Shown here in pieces: positions 1 through 7,902 of a stretch of 64,000 nt of DNA. Under the pieces are notes generated by a model, which was not told the origin of the DNA, made no database searches, and was given only the letters and a program-made list of their open reading frames with translations. This DNA is from Planctomycetales bacterium (GTDB lineage: Bacteria > Planctomycetota > Planctomycetia > Isosphaerales > Isosphaeraceae): the NCBI GenBank assembly GCA_027449865.1, contig DAIDKV010000101.1, forward strand, positions 1 to 64,000, in the 5' to 3' direction. How positions within the stretch are numbered: the first letter of the stretch is position 1; each line of letters begins with the position of its first letter. Both the position numbers and the translations under genes were made by a program.

Positions 1-64
1 GGGCCTCGCCGTAGACGAAGGACTTGAACTTCTCGACGCGATTGAGGATCGTCTGGATACGCAT
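1..64 (-). CDS. Transposase N-terminus (ISL3-like), partial
   Basis: Only the first 21 codons are in the window. From the ATG at 64 the minus strand reads MRIQTILNRVEKFKSFVYG. This resembles the start of ISL3-family transposases, where a short basic leader with a K/R-F-V-Y motif precedes the zinc-binding region. The gene continues off the left edge, so the catalytic DDE domain cannot be seen and intactness is unknown. The assignment rests on the N-terminal resemblance plus the terminal-repeat-like sequence at 158-183. Confidence 0.5.
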   Translation of the reverse strand, partial: MRIQTILNRVEKFKSFVYGEA

Positions 65-183
65 CCTGGGGCACTCCCGGTCTTGATGAAGTGTGGTAAC
101 TCCATCATGTCCCAGGGATGTCCCAGGATGCGATCCTTTCCCTCAAAGGCCGTCCCCGCTTCCACAGATTCTGCGGGAGAGCC
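1..183 (-). mobile_element. End of an ISL3-like insertion sequence
   Basis: The window opens inside an element whose transposase is read on the minus strand. About 95 bases beyond the transposase start, positions 158-183 read on the minus strand as GGCTCTCCCGCAGAATCTGT followed by GGAAGC. From memory this resembles ISL3-family terminal inverted repeats, which begin GGCTCT. The flanking CTTTTTTA (184-191) could be one copy of an 8-base target duplication, but the other end lies outside the window, so neither the repeat nor the duplication can be confirmed. The element sits downstream of the PEP-CTERM gene and its terminator and interrupts no gene visible here. Confidence 0.45.
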
Positions 184-240
184 CTTTTTTAGACGCGGTC
201 ATCTGGCAAAGGAGTGGGGCGAAACGACCGGGGGTCAGTT

Positions 241-274
241 CGAAAAAGAGGAATCCGCGCGATAGCGCGGATTC
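241..274 (-). terminator. Rho-independent terminator of the PEP-CTERM gene
   Basis: Positions 251-260 and 265-274 form a perfect 10-bp inverted repeat (GAATCCGCGC / GCGCGGATTC) with loop GATA. Read on the minus strand, the stem is followed directly by CTCTTTTTCG, a U-rich tract. It lies 34 bases beyond the stop codon of the gene ending at 308, the expected position for its intrinsic terminator. Confidence 0.8.
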
Positions 275-307
275 CGTGGGTTGGCTGGAATATTCGAGCG
301 GGGGTTT

Positions 308-1492
308 TCAGGCTCGTCTCGATTTGGAAGGGGTTGGTGCCTGGCGCCTGCGCCGGGCCGTCGCGAGGACGACACCCGCGAGACCAAGGGACGCCAGGAC
401 CAGCGTGGAGGGCTCCGGCACCGCCGCGCCGCCGATGCCGAGGATGTAGGTGTACCCGTCGGGCTTGTTGATGACCTGGTAGGTCTGGCCGGGGAGCGTG
501 GTGATGTTGATCTGATGATCGGCGATCATCGCGTCCAGCGTGCTGACCCAGTTCAGGTTGGATGCCGGGTCCTGCCATCGGAAGACCCAGTTATTCGGCG
601 TGGTGGAAGTGAAGACAAGGTCCATGGCGCTGGAGTAGGGCGAACCGCTGATGGAGAGGCTGTTCGACAGAGTTCCGAAAAATGTCAATCCCTGGCTATT
701 GGCCTCGTCCACGGTCAAGATGGCGCGGTTGGACAGGGAGATCTCGTTGCTGACCATGTCGCCACCGTGAAGGGTAAGACTGGTCGCAAAACCAACATTG
801 AGGTTGGTCAGCGTGACCTCGCCGAGATTCGTTACGCTCACGGCCGAGGAGCCATAGTATCCGGCGTCGAAGGTGGTTGCCGTCAGGGAATGCCCCTGCA
901 TGTTCAGGGACGAGCCGCTTTCCTGCACGCCGAGGGTGCTGGAGAGGTTCAGGTCTGCGCCCGCCGTCAGCGTGCCTCCGTTGTTGATGTAAATGGTACC
1001 CGTCACGTTTCCGCTCATCGTCGTCACCGCGCTCGATTCGACCCCAACATTTAGGTACGAGGTCACATCCTTGGTACCGAGAGTCAGGGAGTTGCCGTTG
1101 TCGACGATGACGCTCGACGCGGTGAACGATCCGCCGTTCTCATTCAGGACACCAGTACCGCCGGCCTCGGCGATTAACAGGTCGTTCGCGATCGCGAGGG
1201 TATGGCCCCCCAGGTCGAGCGTCCCCAATGTGCCGCCGCCGTTGCCCAGGTAGACGTTCGAGGCCGACTCGTTCGCCGTCAAGCTGACGGTCGCCACGCT
1301 CGCCGCACCGGTCGGGTAGGTGCTGCCAATGTAGACGTTGTTCGAGGACCCGGGGACGGCCCCGCCGGTCCAGATGGTGGAATCTTCCCAGTTGCCGCTG
1401 GTCTTCGCGCCCGTGTCCTGGGCGATGGCGACGACCGAGGCGCCGGCCCACGTCGCGAATAGGAACAGTCCGATCCTGATCGACCGTCTCAT
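308..1492 (-). CDS. PEP-CTERM sorting-domain protein
   Basis: A secreted protein of about 394 residues with an N-terminal signal peptide (MRRSIRIGLFLF, then a hydrophobic stretch ending near AIAQ). The body is rich in Asn, Gly, Ser and Thr in a beta-repeat style (GGSFTASS, GGTLTAGA, GGDMVSNE), as in autotransporter-like beta-helix proteins. The C-terminus is a textbook PEP-CTERM tail: VPEPST, a hydrophobic helix, then an Arg cluster. Proteins with this tail are processed by an exosortase and attached to or released from the envelope; no exosortase is in this window. The ATG at 1492 is preceded by AGGAG at suitable spacing and starts the signal peptide; the longer open frame upstream lacks such features. 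The specific function is unknown. Confidence 0.85.
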   Translation of the reverse strand: MRRSIRIGLFLFATWAGASVVAIAQDTGAKTSGNWEDSTIWTGGAVPGSSNNVYIGSTYPTGAASVATVSLTANESASNVYLGNGGGTLGTLDLGGHTLAIANDLLIAEAGGTGVLNENGGSFTASSVIVDNGNSLTLGTKDVTSYLNVGVESSAVTTMSGNVTGTIYINNGGTLTAGADLNLSSTLGVQESGSSLNMQGHSLTATTFDAGYYGSSAVSVTNLGEVTLTNLNVGFATSLTLHGGDMVSNEISLSNRAILTVDEANSQGLTFFGTLSNSLSISGSPYSSAMDLVFTSTTPNNWVFRWQDPASNLNWVSTLDAMIADHQINITTLPGQTYQVINKPDGYTYILGIGGAAVPEPSTLVLASLGLAGVVLATARRRRQAPTPSKSRRA

Positions 1493-1778
1493 GCGGAGGT
1501 CTCCTGGTGGTACGTCGATGTTCCGGGCGCGCAGCGCCGCCCTCACCGGTCGGTCCGGGCCCGGCGCGGCACGCCAACCGTAAAATCGGCCCAAAAACCC
1601 GAACCGGACGCGCACCTCAAAGAAAAATCGATGAATTTCACCCGCAACCCGATCTCGTCGCCACTTCTCCAGATGCTTTCGAACCACAAATCCCGAATCC
1701 ACCGATGGAATCGCAACCGGGTTCTGTTACTCTGTTTCCACCCCATGACGGTCGGTAACGTCCCGGGAAGCCACATCG

Positions 1779-2348
1779 ATGAGTCGAGACGAGGATTTGA
1801 TCCAGCGGGTCCGCGCCGGAGACCAGGCGGCGGCGACCGAGTTTTTCGAGGAATATCGGAAGGATCTCCGGCGGGTGATTCAGGCTCGGATGCGGGCGTC
1901 GGGGGTCACCTCGAGGGCGATGGGAGACACGTCCGACATCTTTCAGTTGGTGATGGCGGGGTTCCTGGTCGGCTCGGCGGTCGGTCGGTATCCGCTCGAC
2001 CGGCCCGACGAGGTCCGGGCGGTGCTCGGCCAGATCGCGAGGCGGCGGGTGATCGACCTGGTCCGTCGGATCCGGGCGCGCGGGCCGACGCCCGAGGGGG
2101 GCGTCGGCGCTGGCGGGCTCGATCCCGTGGCGCCCGACCCTGGGCCATTGAGCCACGCGACAATCCGCGACCTGATCGAGGCCGCCAAACAGATGCTCAC
2201 CCCCGCCGAGCGCGAGATCGCCGAAATGCGGAAGGACGGCCTGAGCTGGGAGGAGATCGGACACCAGACCGGGCGGTCGGCCGAAGCCGTCCGGAAGCTC
2301 ATCGACCGCGCCAGCGAACGAATCCTGAGGAAGCTGGAGAAGGAGTGA
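1779..2348 (+). CDS. ECF-type RNA polymerase sigma factor
   Basis: A 189-residue sigma-70-family factor of the extracytoplasmic-function size class. Residues about 5-100 form a region 2-like helical domain (LIQRVRAGDQAAATEFF ... RRVIDLVRRIRAR). Residues about 135-185 are a region 4 helix-turn-helix (LTPAEREIAEMR, WEEIGHQTGRS, AVRKLIDRA). The Gly/Pro-rich linker between them is typical. Its stop lies 7 bases before the next start, and that gene's Shine-Dalgarno AAGGAG sits in the last codons here, so the two are probably translationally coupled. In planctomycetes such sigma factors often lie beside Ser/Thr kinases; the inference is that the kinase controls or reports to this factor. No anti-sigma factor was seen. 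Confidence 0.88.
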   Translation: MSRDEDLIQRVRAGDQAAATEFFEEYRKDLRRVIQARMRASGVTSRAMGDTSDIFQLVMAGFLVGSAVGRYPLDRPDEVRAVLGQIARRRVIDLVRRIRARGPTPEGGVGAGGLDPVAPDPGPLSHATIRDLIEAAKQMLTPAEREIAEMRKDGLSWEEIGHQTGRSAEAVRKLIDRASERILRKLEKE

Positions 2349-2355
2349 TCGTACG

Positions 2356-5127
2356 ATGAGGGACGACCTCGTATCCAACGGCGACTCGATCGCGCCCGGC
2401 CTGGGTCGCCTGCTCCTCGCGATGGTCGCCGACTGGCGATCGGGCGACCGCCGGCCCATCTCCGATTACCTGGCGAGGCAACCCGAACTGGCTGAGAAGC
2501 CCGAGGCGATTCTTGAGCTGATCAACCAGGAAATCGCCCTTCGGCTGGAGTATGGCGAGTCGCCCCGAATCTCGGACTACCTTGCCGACCATCCGTCGCT
2601 GTCGGACGAGCTCGATCGCCTTTTCGTCCTGCACGCGATGGCCTCGGCGATGGGCGACGGCGCGCCGACCCGATCGTCGGCCGACGTCCGTCTCCCGGTT
2701 ATTCCCGGCTATGAGGTCGAACGCCGGATCGGTCGAGGCGGGATGGGGGTCGTCTACCTGGCGCGCGACCTCGCGTTGAAACGTCGGGTAGCGCTGAAGT
2801 TGCTCAATGACCCGGCCCGCGAGAACCCCGCACAGGCTGCCCGGCTCCGTCGCGAGGCCGAGGCCGCGGCGCGTTGCCAGCACCCGAACCTCGTGCCGAT
2901 CTACGAGGTCGGCGAATACGAGGGCGAGACCTATCTCGCCATGGAATATGTCGAGGGCGAGAACCTGGGCGTCGCTCTGGCTGGCGAGTCTCGCCCGCCT
3001 CGACAGGCCGCCGAGTTGGTTGAGGCGATGGCCCGCGCGATCGACCACGCCCACGCGAAGGGCGTGATCCACCGCGATCTCAAGCCGTCAAACGTATTGC
3101 TCGACGCCGAGGGCCGGCCACGAATCGCCGATTTCGGCCTGGCGAAGCTCCGCGACGCCACCACCGAGACCGAGGTGGGCGCGGTCCTGGGAACGCTCGC
3201 CTATCTGGCCCCCGAGCAGGCGCGTGCCGGTGTCGGTGAGGTCGGCCCGAAGGCCGATATTCACGCCCTCGGCGTCATTCTCTACGAGATCCTGACCGGC
3301 CGCCGACCCTATCGAGGGGCGACGCCCGAACAGGCTCTGCACGCGATCCTCCGTGAGCCGGTCGTGCCGCCATCGACGCGACGTCCGGGCATCCCGCGCG
3401 ACCTGGAAGCGATTTGCCTGAAATGCCTTCAAAAAGACCCGGCGCACCGGTATGCGACAGCAGCCGACCTCGCCGAGGATTTGCAGCGGTTCCTCGACGG
3501 CCGGCCGACACTCGCGCGCCCGCTTTCGGCCGCGGGACGAGCTGCCCGATGGGGTCGTCAGAACCGCGTCGCGGTTGCCGTGATCGCCGCCCTGGCGATC
3601 CTCTCAACCCTGAGCGCCTGGCAGGCCGCCCGTGCCACCTCCGCCGAGCGGCTCGCCCGGACCGAGGCGCGGCAGAAGGAGCTGATCAATACGATTCTGG
3701 TCGAAGGCATTCTCGGGCAAGGCGGCCGACATCATCTTCCGATCGACCAGTGGAGCTATGGCGATCTTCAGGTCCGAACGGCGCTCGACATCGGCGCCCG
3801 GGAAATTGACGCGGAGCTTCAGCGCGATCCCGTGGTCGAGGCGGCCGTCCGGCTGGCGATCGGCGAGTCGTATCGGAACCTCGGGCTGTCGGACCTGGCT
3901 CGTCCGCAGCTTGAGCGCGCCCTCTCGCTTCGGACGACGCACCTCGGCGCCCGACACCCCGATACGCTGATCGTCCAGGCTCGCCTGGGTCGGCTACTCG
4001 TCGATGACCACCCGGACGAGGCCGAGCCGATGCTAACCTCGGCGCTCGATGATCTGGCCGCCACGCTCGGGTCAGACCACACCGAGACGCTGGCCGTCAC
4101 GGCGGCGATGGGGTGGCTCCGGTTCCGGCAGGGAAAGCACGACGAGAGCCGGGCCCTGCTCGAAAGGACCGTCGGGCGGCTGCAAACCACCCTCGGCCCG
4201 GCGAATCCCCGGACGCTTGACGCCGTCGAGGAGCTCGCTGTCTCGCTCCTCCGTCAGGGCCAGACGGACGAGGCCCGACGAGTGACGGAAAACACCTTTC
4301 GGCTTCTGGATGAGCCCTCGGGCGCCGAGACCCGCGCTAAGCTGGTCGCGCGATCGCGGCTCCTGGACCTCATCGCGGTCGAGTTCAGGGATTCCGCCTG
4401 GGTGCTCCGCGAGGGCGAGGCGCTGATCTCGCCGATGCAACGGGTTCTCGGACGGAGCGACCCGGCCACGCTCGCGACGATCGCCCGGCTCAGTACGCAC
4501 TATCAGGTCGTCGAGCGGTTCGGCGGGGCCGCGCCCATGCTCGAGGAAGCCCTCGCGGAGTGTCGCAAGGCGATCGATCGCAACCGAGGAGCCGCGATCG
4601 TCCTGATCGGGAACCTGTCCGCGCATCGGCTCAGGCATCGGGACGTCGAGGGGAGCAAGGCCCTGCTCATCGAGGCCCAGGACCTCACCCGGGCGCTCGA
4701 CGGCCCCGATGCCGGGACGACCTCGGCCGGCAATCACACGCTCGTTCAGTTCCTCCTGCTTTTCCGCGAGCACGCCGCCGAGCGGCCTGCTCGCGAGCTG
4801 CTGGCCTATCTGCAACGGAACGCCCCCGAATCGAGCGAACGATCCATCGCCGAGGCCGAGCTGGGCTATTGCCTCCTCTTCCGCAGGAGCCGCGACGAGG
4901 GCGAGGCGAAACGCTTCCACGCCGAGGGCGAGGCGATGCTCGACCGCGCCTTCCGGGCGATCCGGCCCGATCGGCCCGACCTGAACCTCGCGCTCTCGAT
5001 CGAATACCGGCGGTTGCTGGGCCTCGTCGGCCAATGGTACGAGGAGGCCGGAGACGCCGTCCAGGCCGCGACCTGGAAGGCCCGGTTACTCGACTTCGGC
5101 TTCCCCGACAACCCGTTCGGCACCTGA
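2356..5127 (+). CDS. Membrane Ser/Thr protein kinase with repeat C-terminus
   Basis: A 923-residue Hanks-type kinase. Residues 1-115 are a helical N-terminal region of the kind seen before many planctomycete kinases. The kinase domain starts near 116: glycine loop IGRGGMGVVYLA, VALKLL lysine, HRDLKPSN catalytic loop near 238, DFGLAK near 257, APEQ in the activation segment. A single membrane segment lies near 404-425 (VAVAVIAALAILS), so the kinase is predicted cytoplasmic and the remainder beyond the membrane. Residues about 450-900 are alpha-helical with degenerate TPR-like repeats (AEPMLTSALDDL, ARPQLERALSL). All key catalytic residues are present. It follows the ECF sigma gene after 7 bases with the RBS inside the upstream gene, suggesting a shared signalling module. 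The ligand is unknown. Confidence 0.9.
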   Translation: MRDDLVSNGDSIAPGLGRLLLAMVADWRSGDRRPISDYLARQPELAEKPEAILELINQEIALRLEYGESPRISDYLADHPSLSDELDRLFVLHAMASAMGDGAPTRSSADVRLPVIPGYEVERRIGRGGMGVVYLARDLALKRRVALKLLNDPARENPAQAARLRREAEAAARCQHPNLVPIYEVGEYEGETYLAMEYVEGENLGVALAGESRPPRQAAELVEAMARAIDHAHAKGVIHRDLKPSNVLLDAEGRPRIADFGLAKLRDATTETEVGAVLGTLAYLAPEQARAGVGEVGPKADIHALGVILYEILTGRRPYRGATPEQALHAILREPVVPPSTRRPGIPRDLEAICLKCLQKDPAHRYATAADLAEDLQRFLDGRPTLARPLSAAGRAARWGRQNRVAVAVIAALAILSTLSAWQAARATSAERLARTEARQKELINTILVEGILGQGGRHHLPIDQWSYGDLQVRTALDIGAREIDAELQRDPVVEAAVRLAIGESYRNLGLSDLARPQLERALSLRTTHLGARHPDTLIVQARLGRLLVDDHPDEAEPMLTSALDDLAATLGSDHTETLAVTAAMGWLRFRQGKHDESRALLERTVGRLQTTLGPANPRTLDAVEELAVSLLRQGQTDEARRVTENTFRLLDEPSGAETRAKLVARSRLLDLIAVEFRDSAWVLREGEALISPMQRVLGRSDPATLATIARLSTHYQVVERFGGAAPMLEEALAECRKAIDRNRGAAIVLIGNLSAHRLRHRDVEGSKALLIEAQDLTRALDGPDAGTTSAGNHTLVQFLLLFREHAAERPARELLAYLQRNAPESSERSIAEAELGYCLLFRRSRDEGEAKRFHAEGEAMLDRAFRAIRPDRPDLNLALSIEYRRLLGLVGQWYEEAGDAVQAATWKARLLDFGFPDNPFGT

Positions 5128-5229
5128 GGCCCGACGACTCGCCTGGTCCTCGACCACCGTTTTTCCGAGAATCCACTTGGTCTTCGGTCTTCGGTCTCGG
5201 ATCGGCTCGGGCGCATCGAGGAGGCGGCG

Positions 5230-5973
5230 ATGTCGGAGCGATGGATCGATCGAATCGAACGTGACGGATACGTGATTCTGGAATCGGTCGCGACGCCCGA
5301 CGAGGTCAACGCGCTGCTTGCGGCCACCTTCGACTACGCGACGGGCTCAAACGACGGCCGGCTCGATCGCGGCGGCGAGGTCTACGGGGGTCGGGACCTG
5401 CTCTGGAGGCGTCCGGAGATCGCCCAGTTGGCGAGTTCACCGATGTTGATGGAGATCGCCGAGACGGTTCTGGGACCAGGGACGTTCGCGGTGCGCGGGC
5501 TCTTCTTCGACAAGACTCCGACTGCGAACTGGAATCTTCCCTGGCACCAGGACCTGACGATCGCGGCCTGCGAACGGCTCGATGTCCCGGGGTTCGGTCC
5601 GTGGACGCGTAAGGGCGGCATCCCGCACGCGATCGCGCCGGCCGCTTTACTGGAGCGGATGGTCACAATCCGCCTGCATCTGGACGACTGCGGCCCGACC
5701 AGCGGCCCGATGCGGGTTCTGCCCGGCTCGCACGCCGACGGCCGCCTCGACCCTCCGGCGATCGCCGCGTGGACGTCGCGTGCCCGGGATCAGGCGGTGG
5801 ACTGCCTCGTCCCGGCCGGAGGCGCCGTGGTGATGCGGCCTTTGATTCTGCACGCGTCGGCCTCCGGCACCGGCGCCGGACATCGTCGGGTGATCCACCT
5901 TGAATACACCGCTGAACCGCTTCCTGGCGGCCTGGAATGGTATCGGCCCGGGGCGACGGTCGCGTCGGCATGA
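5230..5973 (+). CDS. Phytanoyl-CoA dioxygenase (PhyH) family oxygenase
   Basis: A 247-residue protein of the Fe(II)/2-oxoglutarate oxygenase fold. It begins with the family's helical start (IERDGYVILESV ... DEVNALLAATFDYA). The iron site is visible: H-x-D in WHQDLTI near residue 105 and a distal His in LILHASAS near 205, followed by basic residues (HRRVIHLEY) that would bind 2-oxoglutarate. PhyH-family members hydroxylate varied small molecules, and the substrate cannot be deduced here. The ATG is preceded by GAGGAGGCG. The gene lies about 100 bases after the kinase and ends about 95 bases before the vault-like gene. Confidence 0.8.
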   Translation: MSERWIDRIERDGYVILESVATPDEVNALLAATFDYATGSNDGRLDRGGEVYGGRDLLWRRPEIAQLASSPMLMEIAETVLGPGTFAVRGLFFDKTPTANWNLPWHQDLTIAACERLDVPGFGPWTRKGGIPHAIAPAALLERMVTIRLHLDDCGPTSGPMRVLPGSHADGRLDPPAIAAWTSRARDQAVDCLVPAGGAVVMRPLILHASASGTGAGHRRVIHLEYTAEPLPGGLEWYRPGATVASA

Positions 5974-6067
5974 CGGGCCCGACGGCTCGCGGCGATCGGC
6001 GTACTTGGAACCTTTCAGGTCCGTCGCGAATCGGATAGACTGGGCCGATCCCTTCGAGGTCCCCGTT

Positions 6068-7837
6068 GTGGAATACCAATATATCGAGGCCAGCGGATCC
6101 TTGAGTCGCCCCTCCTCGGGGTCGTCTCCGGCTGTCCCGGGAGCACCCGGTGGGGGCGAGTTGCCGATCTGGCGGGGGAAGGTCGTCCCGCGGCAGCTCT
6201 GCGAGGCCGTCCCCGAGAGTCTGGCGCGCGAGTGCCTTGTCTTCCCGATCGCGGAGGAAGGTGAGAAGCTCGTACTCGCCGCGGTCGAACCCGACGACAT
6301 CGGTAACCTCGACAAGCTTACCTTTGTTCTCGGGAGACCGGTCCGACTTATCGCCGCCTCACGCGCGGGGGTTCAGGCGCTCATCGAGACATATTTCGGC
6401 CCGATGCAACGCGGTGGACCTGTCGATTCGATGCACCAGGAACGCATGGACGCGGCACAGCTTCGCTCGATGCTATCTCGAGACGCTCTCATCGCCTACC
6501 GCCATTCCGAATCGTCTCTCTTTCGCCATCGCGTCGAGGACCCGTCGCCATCCGCGTCCGGGCCTCGAACCGGCCTCGACACCTCGCACACCATCGGAGA
6601 CACGGGCGTGTGGTTCTACGTCGTTGAGGAGGGCCAGCGGGTGCTGGTGCGAAACCCCGACGGCACGATGGAGGTCGTCGAGGGCCCGCGCCGGGTCTGG
6701 CGCGGTCGCCGGGAATTTCAGCCGATGCTCCACCACGTCGCGCACCCGGGCGATTATCTGATCGTCCGATTCCGGGACGGCCGGCAGGAGCACCTCGCCG
6801 GACCGGCCGACCTCTGGTTCGATCACCGCATCCACCAGAAAGTCACCTGCGAGGAGATGCTCCAGGTCGCCGCCAAGGAGGCGGTCGTCGTCTACTCGCA
6901 GAAGGAGGGAACCACCTCGGTCCAGCGCCGGATCGAGTACGGCCCGACCCTCTTCATGCCCCGGCCGGGCGAGTGGCTGCACCGGTTCGTCTGGCACGCC
7001 TCCACCGGCGGCTCGCAGGGCGTGAAAAAGGTTCCCAAGGGGCTGGTCTTCCACAAGCTCTGGCTGATGCCGGATCAGATGTACCACGATGTGGATGACG
7101 TTCGAACGTCGGATGACGCCGTGCTGACGATTCGCCTGATGATCTTCTTCGAGCTGCTCGACATCGACCGGATGCTTGAGACAACCCACGACCCGATCGG
7201 CGACTTCGTCAACGCGGCGACCTCCGACGTGGTCGACTTCACCGGCCGGCACGACTTCGAGTCATTCAAGCGGCACACCGAGAGCCTCAACGAGCTGGAA
7301 ACCTACCGACAGCTCACGTCGAGGGCCGCACAATGCGGCTACCGGATCAACAAGGTGGTCTATCGGGGCTACGGAGCGCCCGACCGGCTCCAGCAGATGC
7401 ACGACCAGGCGATCGAGGCACGAACGCGGCTCCAGCTCGATCGAGCGACCGAGCAGCAGGCCCAGGAACTGGAGAGCTACAAGCTGGAGAGCCAGATGCA
7501 GCGCGCTGGGAAGCGTCGCCACGAGCAGACGGCCGAGGTCGCGCACCAGCTCGAACTCGACCGGCAGAAGCAGGAGGCCGAACTCCGCGCCCGGGAGGCA
7601 TCGTCCACCTCTCGACGCGAGCAGAACCGGCTCGACGCCGAGGCTCGCGCCGACCGCCAGGCACGCCTCGACCGCATCCGTCGCGAGCACCTCGGCGAAT
7701 TGCAGCGGCTCGGTGTGGACCTGACCAGCTACCTCACGCGCCACCGCGCCGACCGCGTGATCGAGCTTCGAGGCCCAGCCGACGGCGCCACCCACCTGCA
7801 CATCGACCCGGCGTCGAAGGCCGACGGATCGGCCTGA
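6068..7837 (+). CDS. Major-vault/SPFH-like protein with N-terminal MshEN domain
   Basis: About 589 residues from the GTG at 6068, preceded by GAGGT; the longer TTG frame from 5900 would overlap the previous gene by 74 bases. Residues about 32-111 match the type II secretion ATPase N-terminal (MshEN) fold: LARECLVFPI, EGEKLVLAAVEPDD, RPVRLIAASRAGV, ending ETYFG. No ATPase follows. Residues about 178-320 are short beta units resembling major-vault repeats (VLVRNPDGTMEVVEGP, HPGDYLIVRF, RPGEWLHRFVWH). Residues about 325-445 resemble an SPFH/shoulder domain (SDDAVLTIRLMIFFEL, DPIGDFVNAATSDVVDF). A long charged coiled coil (about 445-545) follows, like the vault cap helix. Role is unknown; self-assembly into a shell or ring is an inference. 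MshEN domains can bind c-di-GMP in other proteins, which would suggest nucleotide-regulated assembly, untested here. Confidence 0.65.
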   Translation: MEYQYIEASGSLSRPSSGSSPAVPGAPGGGELPIWRGKVVPRQLCEAVPESLARECLVFPIAEEGEKLVLAAVEPDDIGNLDKLTFVLGRPVRLIAASRAGVQALIETYFGPMQRGGPVDSMHQERMDAAQLRSMLSRDALIAYRHSESSLFRHRVEDPSPSASGPRTGLDTSHTIGDTGVWFYVVEEGQRVLVRNPDGTMEVVEGPRRVWRGRREFQPMLHHVAHPGDYLIVRFRDGRQEHLAGPADLWFDHRIHQKVTCEEMLQVAAKEAVVVYSQKEGTTSVQRRIEYGPTLFMPRPGEWLHRFVWHASTGGSQGVKKVPKGLVFHKLWLMPDQMYHDVDDVRTSDDAVLTIRLMIFFELLDIDRMLETTHDPIGDFVNAATSDVVDFTGRHDFESFKRHTESLNELETYRQLTSRAAQCGYRINKVVYRGYGAPDRLQQMHDQAIEARTRLQLDRATEQQAQELESYKLESQMQRAGKRRHEQTAEVAHQLELDRQKQEAELRAREASSTSRREQNRLDAEARADRQARLDRIRREHLGELQRLGVDLTSYLTRHRADRVIELRGPADGATHLHIDPASKADGSA

Positions 7838-7902
7838 GGGGCCTCAGACGATCTCCACACCCGGAAAGGGCGAAGAGATCGCCGAGGCCGAAGTCGATTG
7901 GA

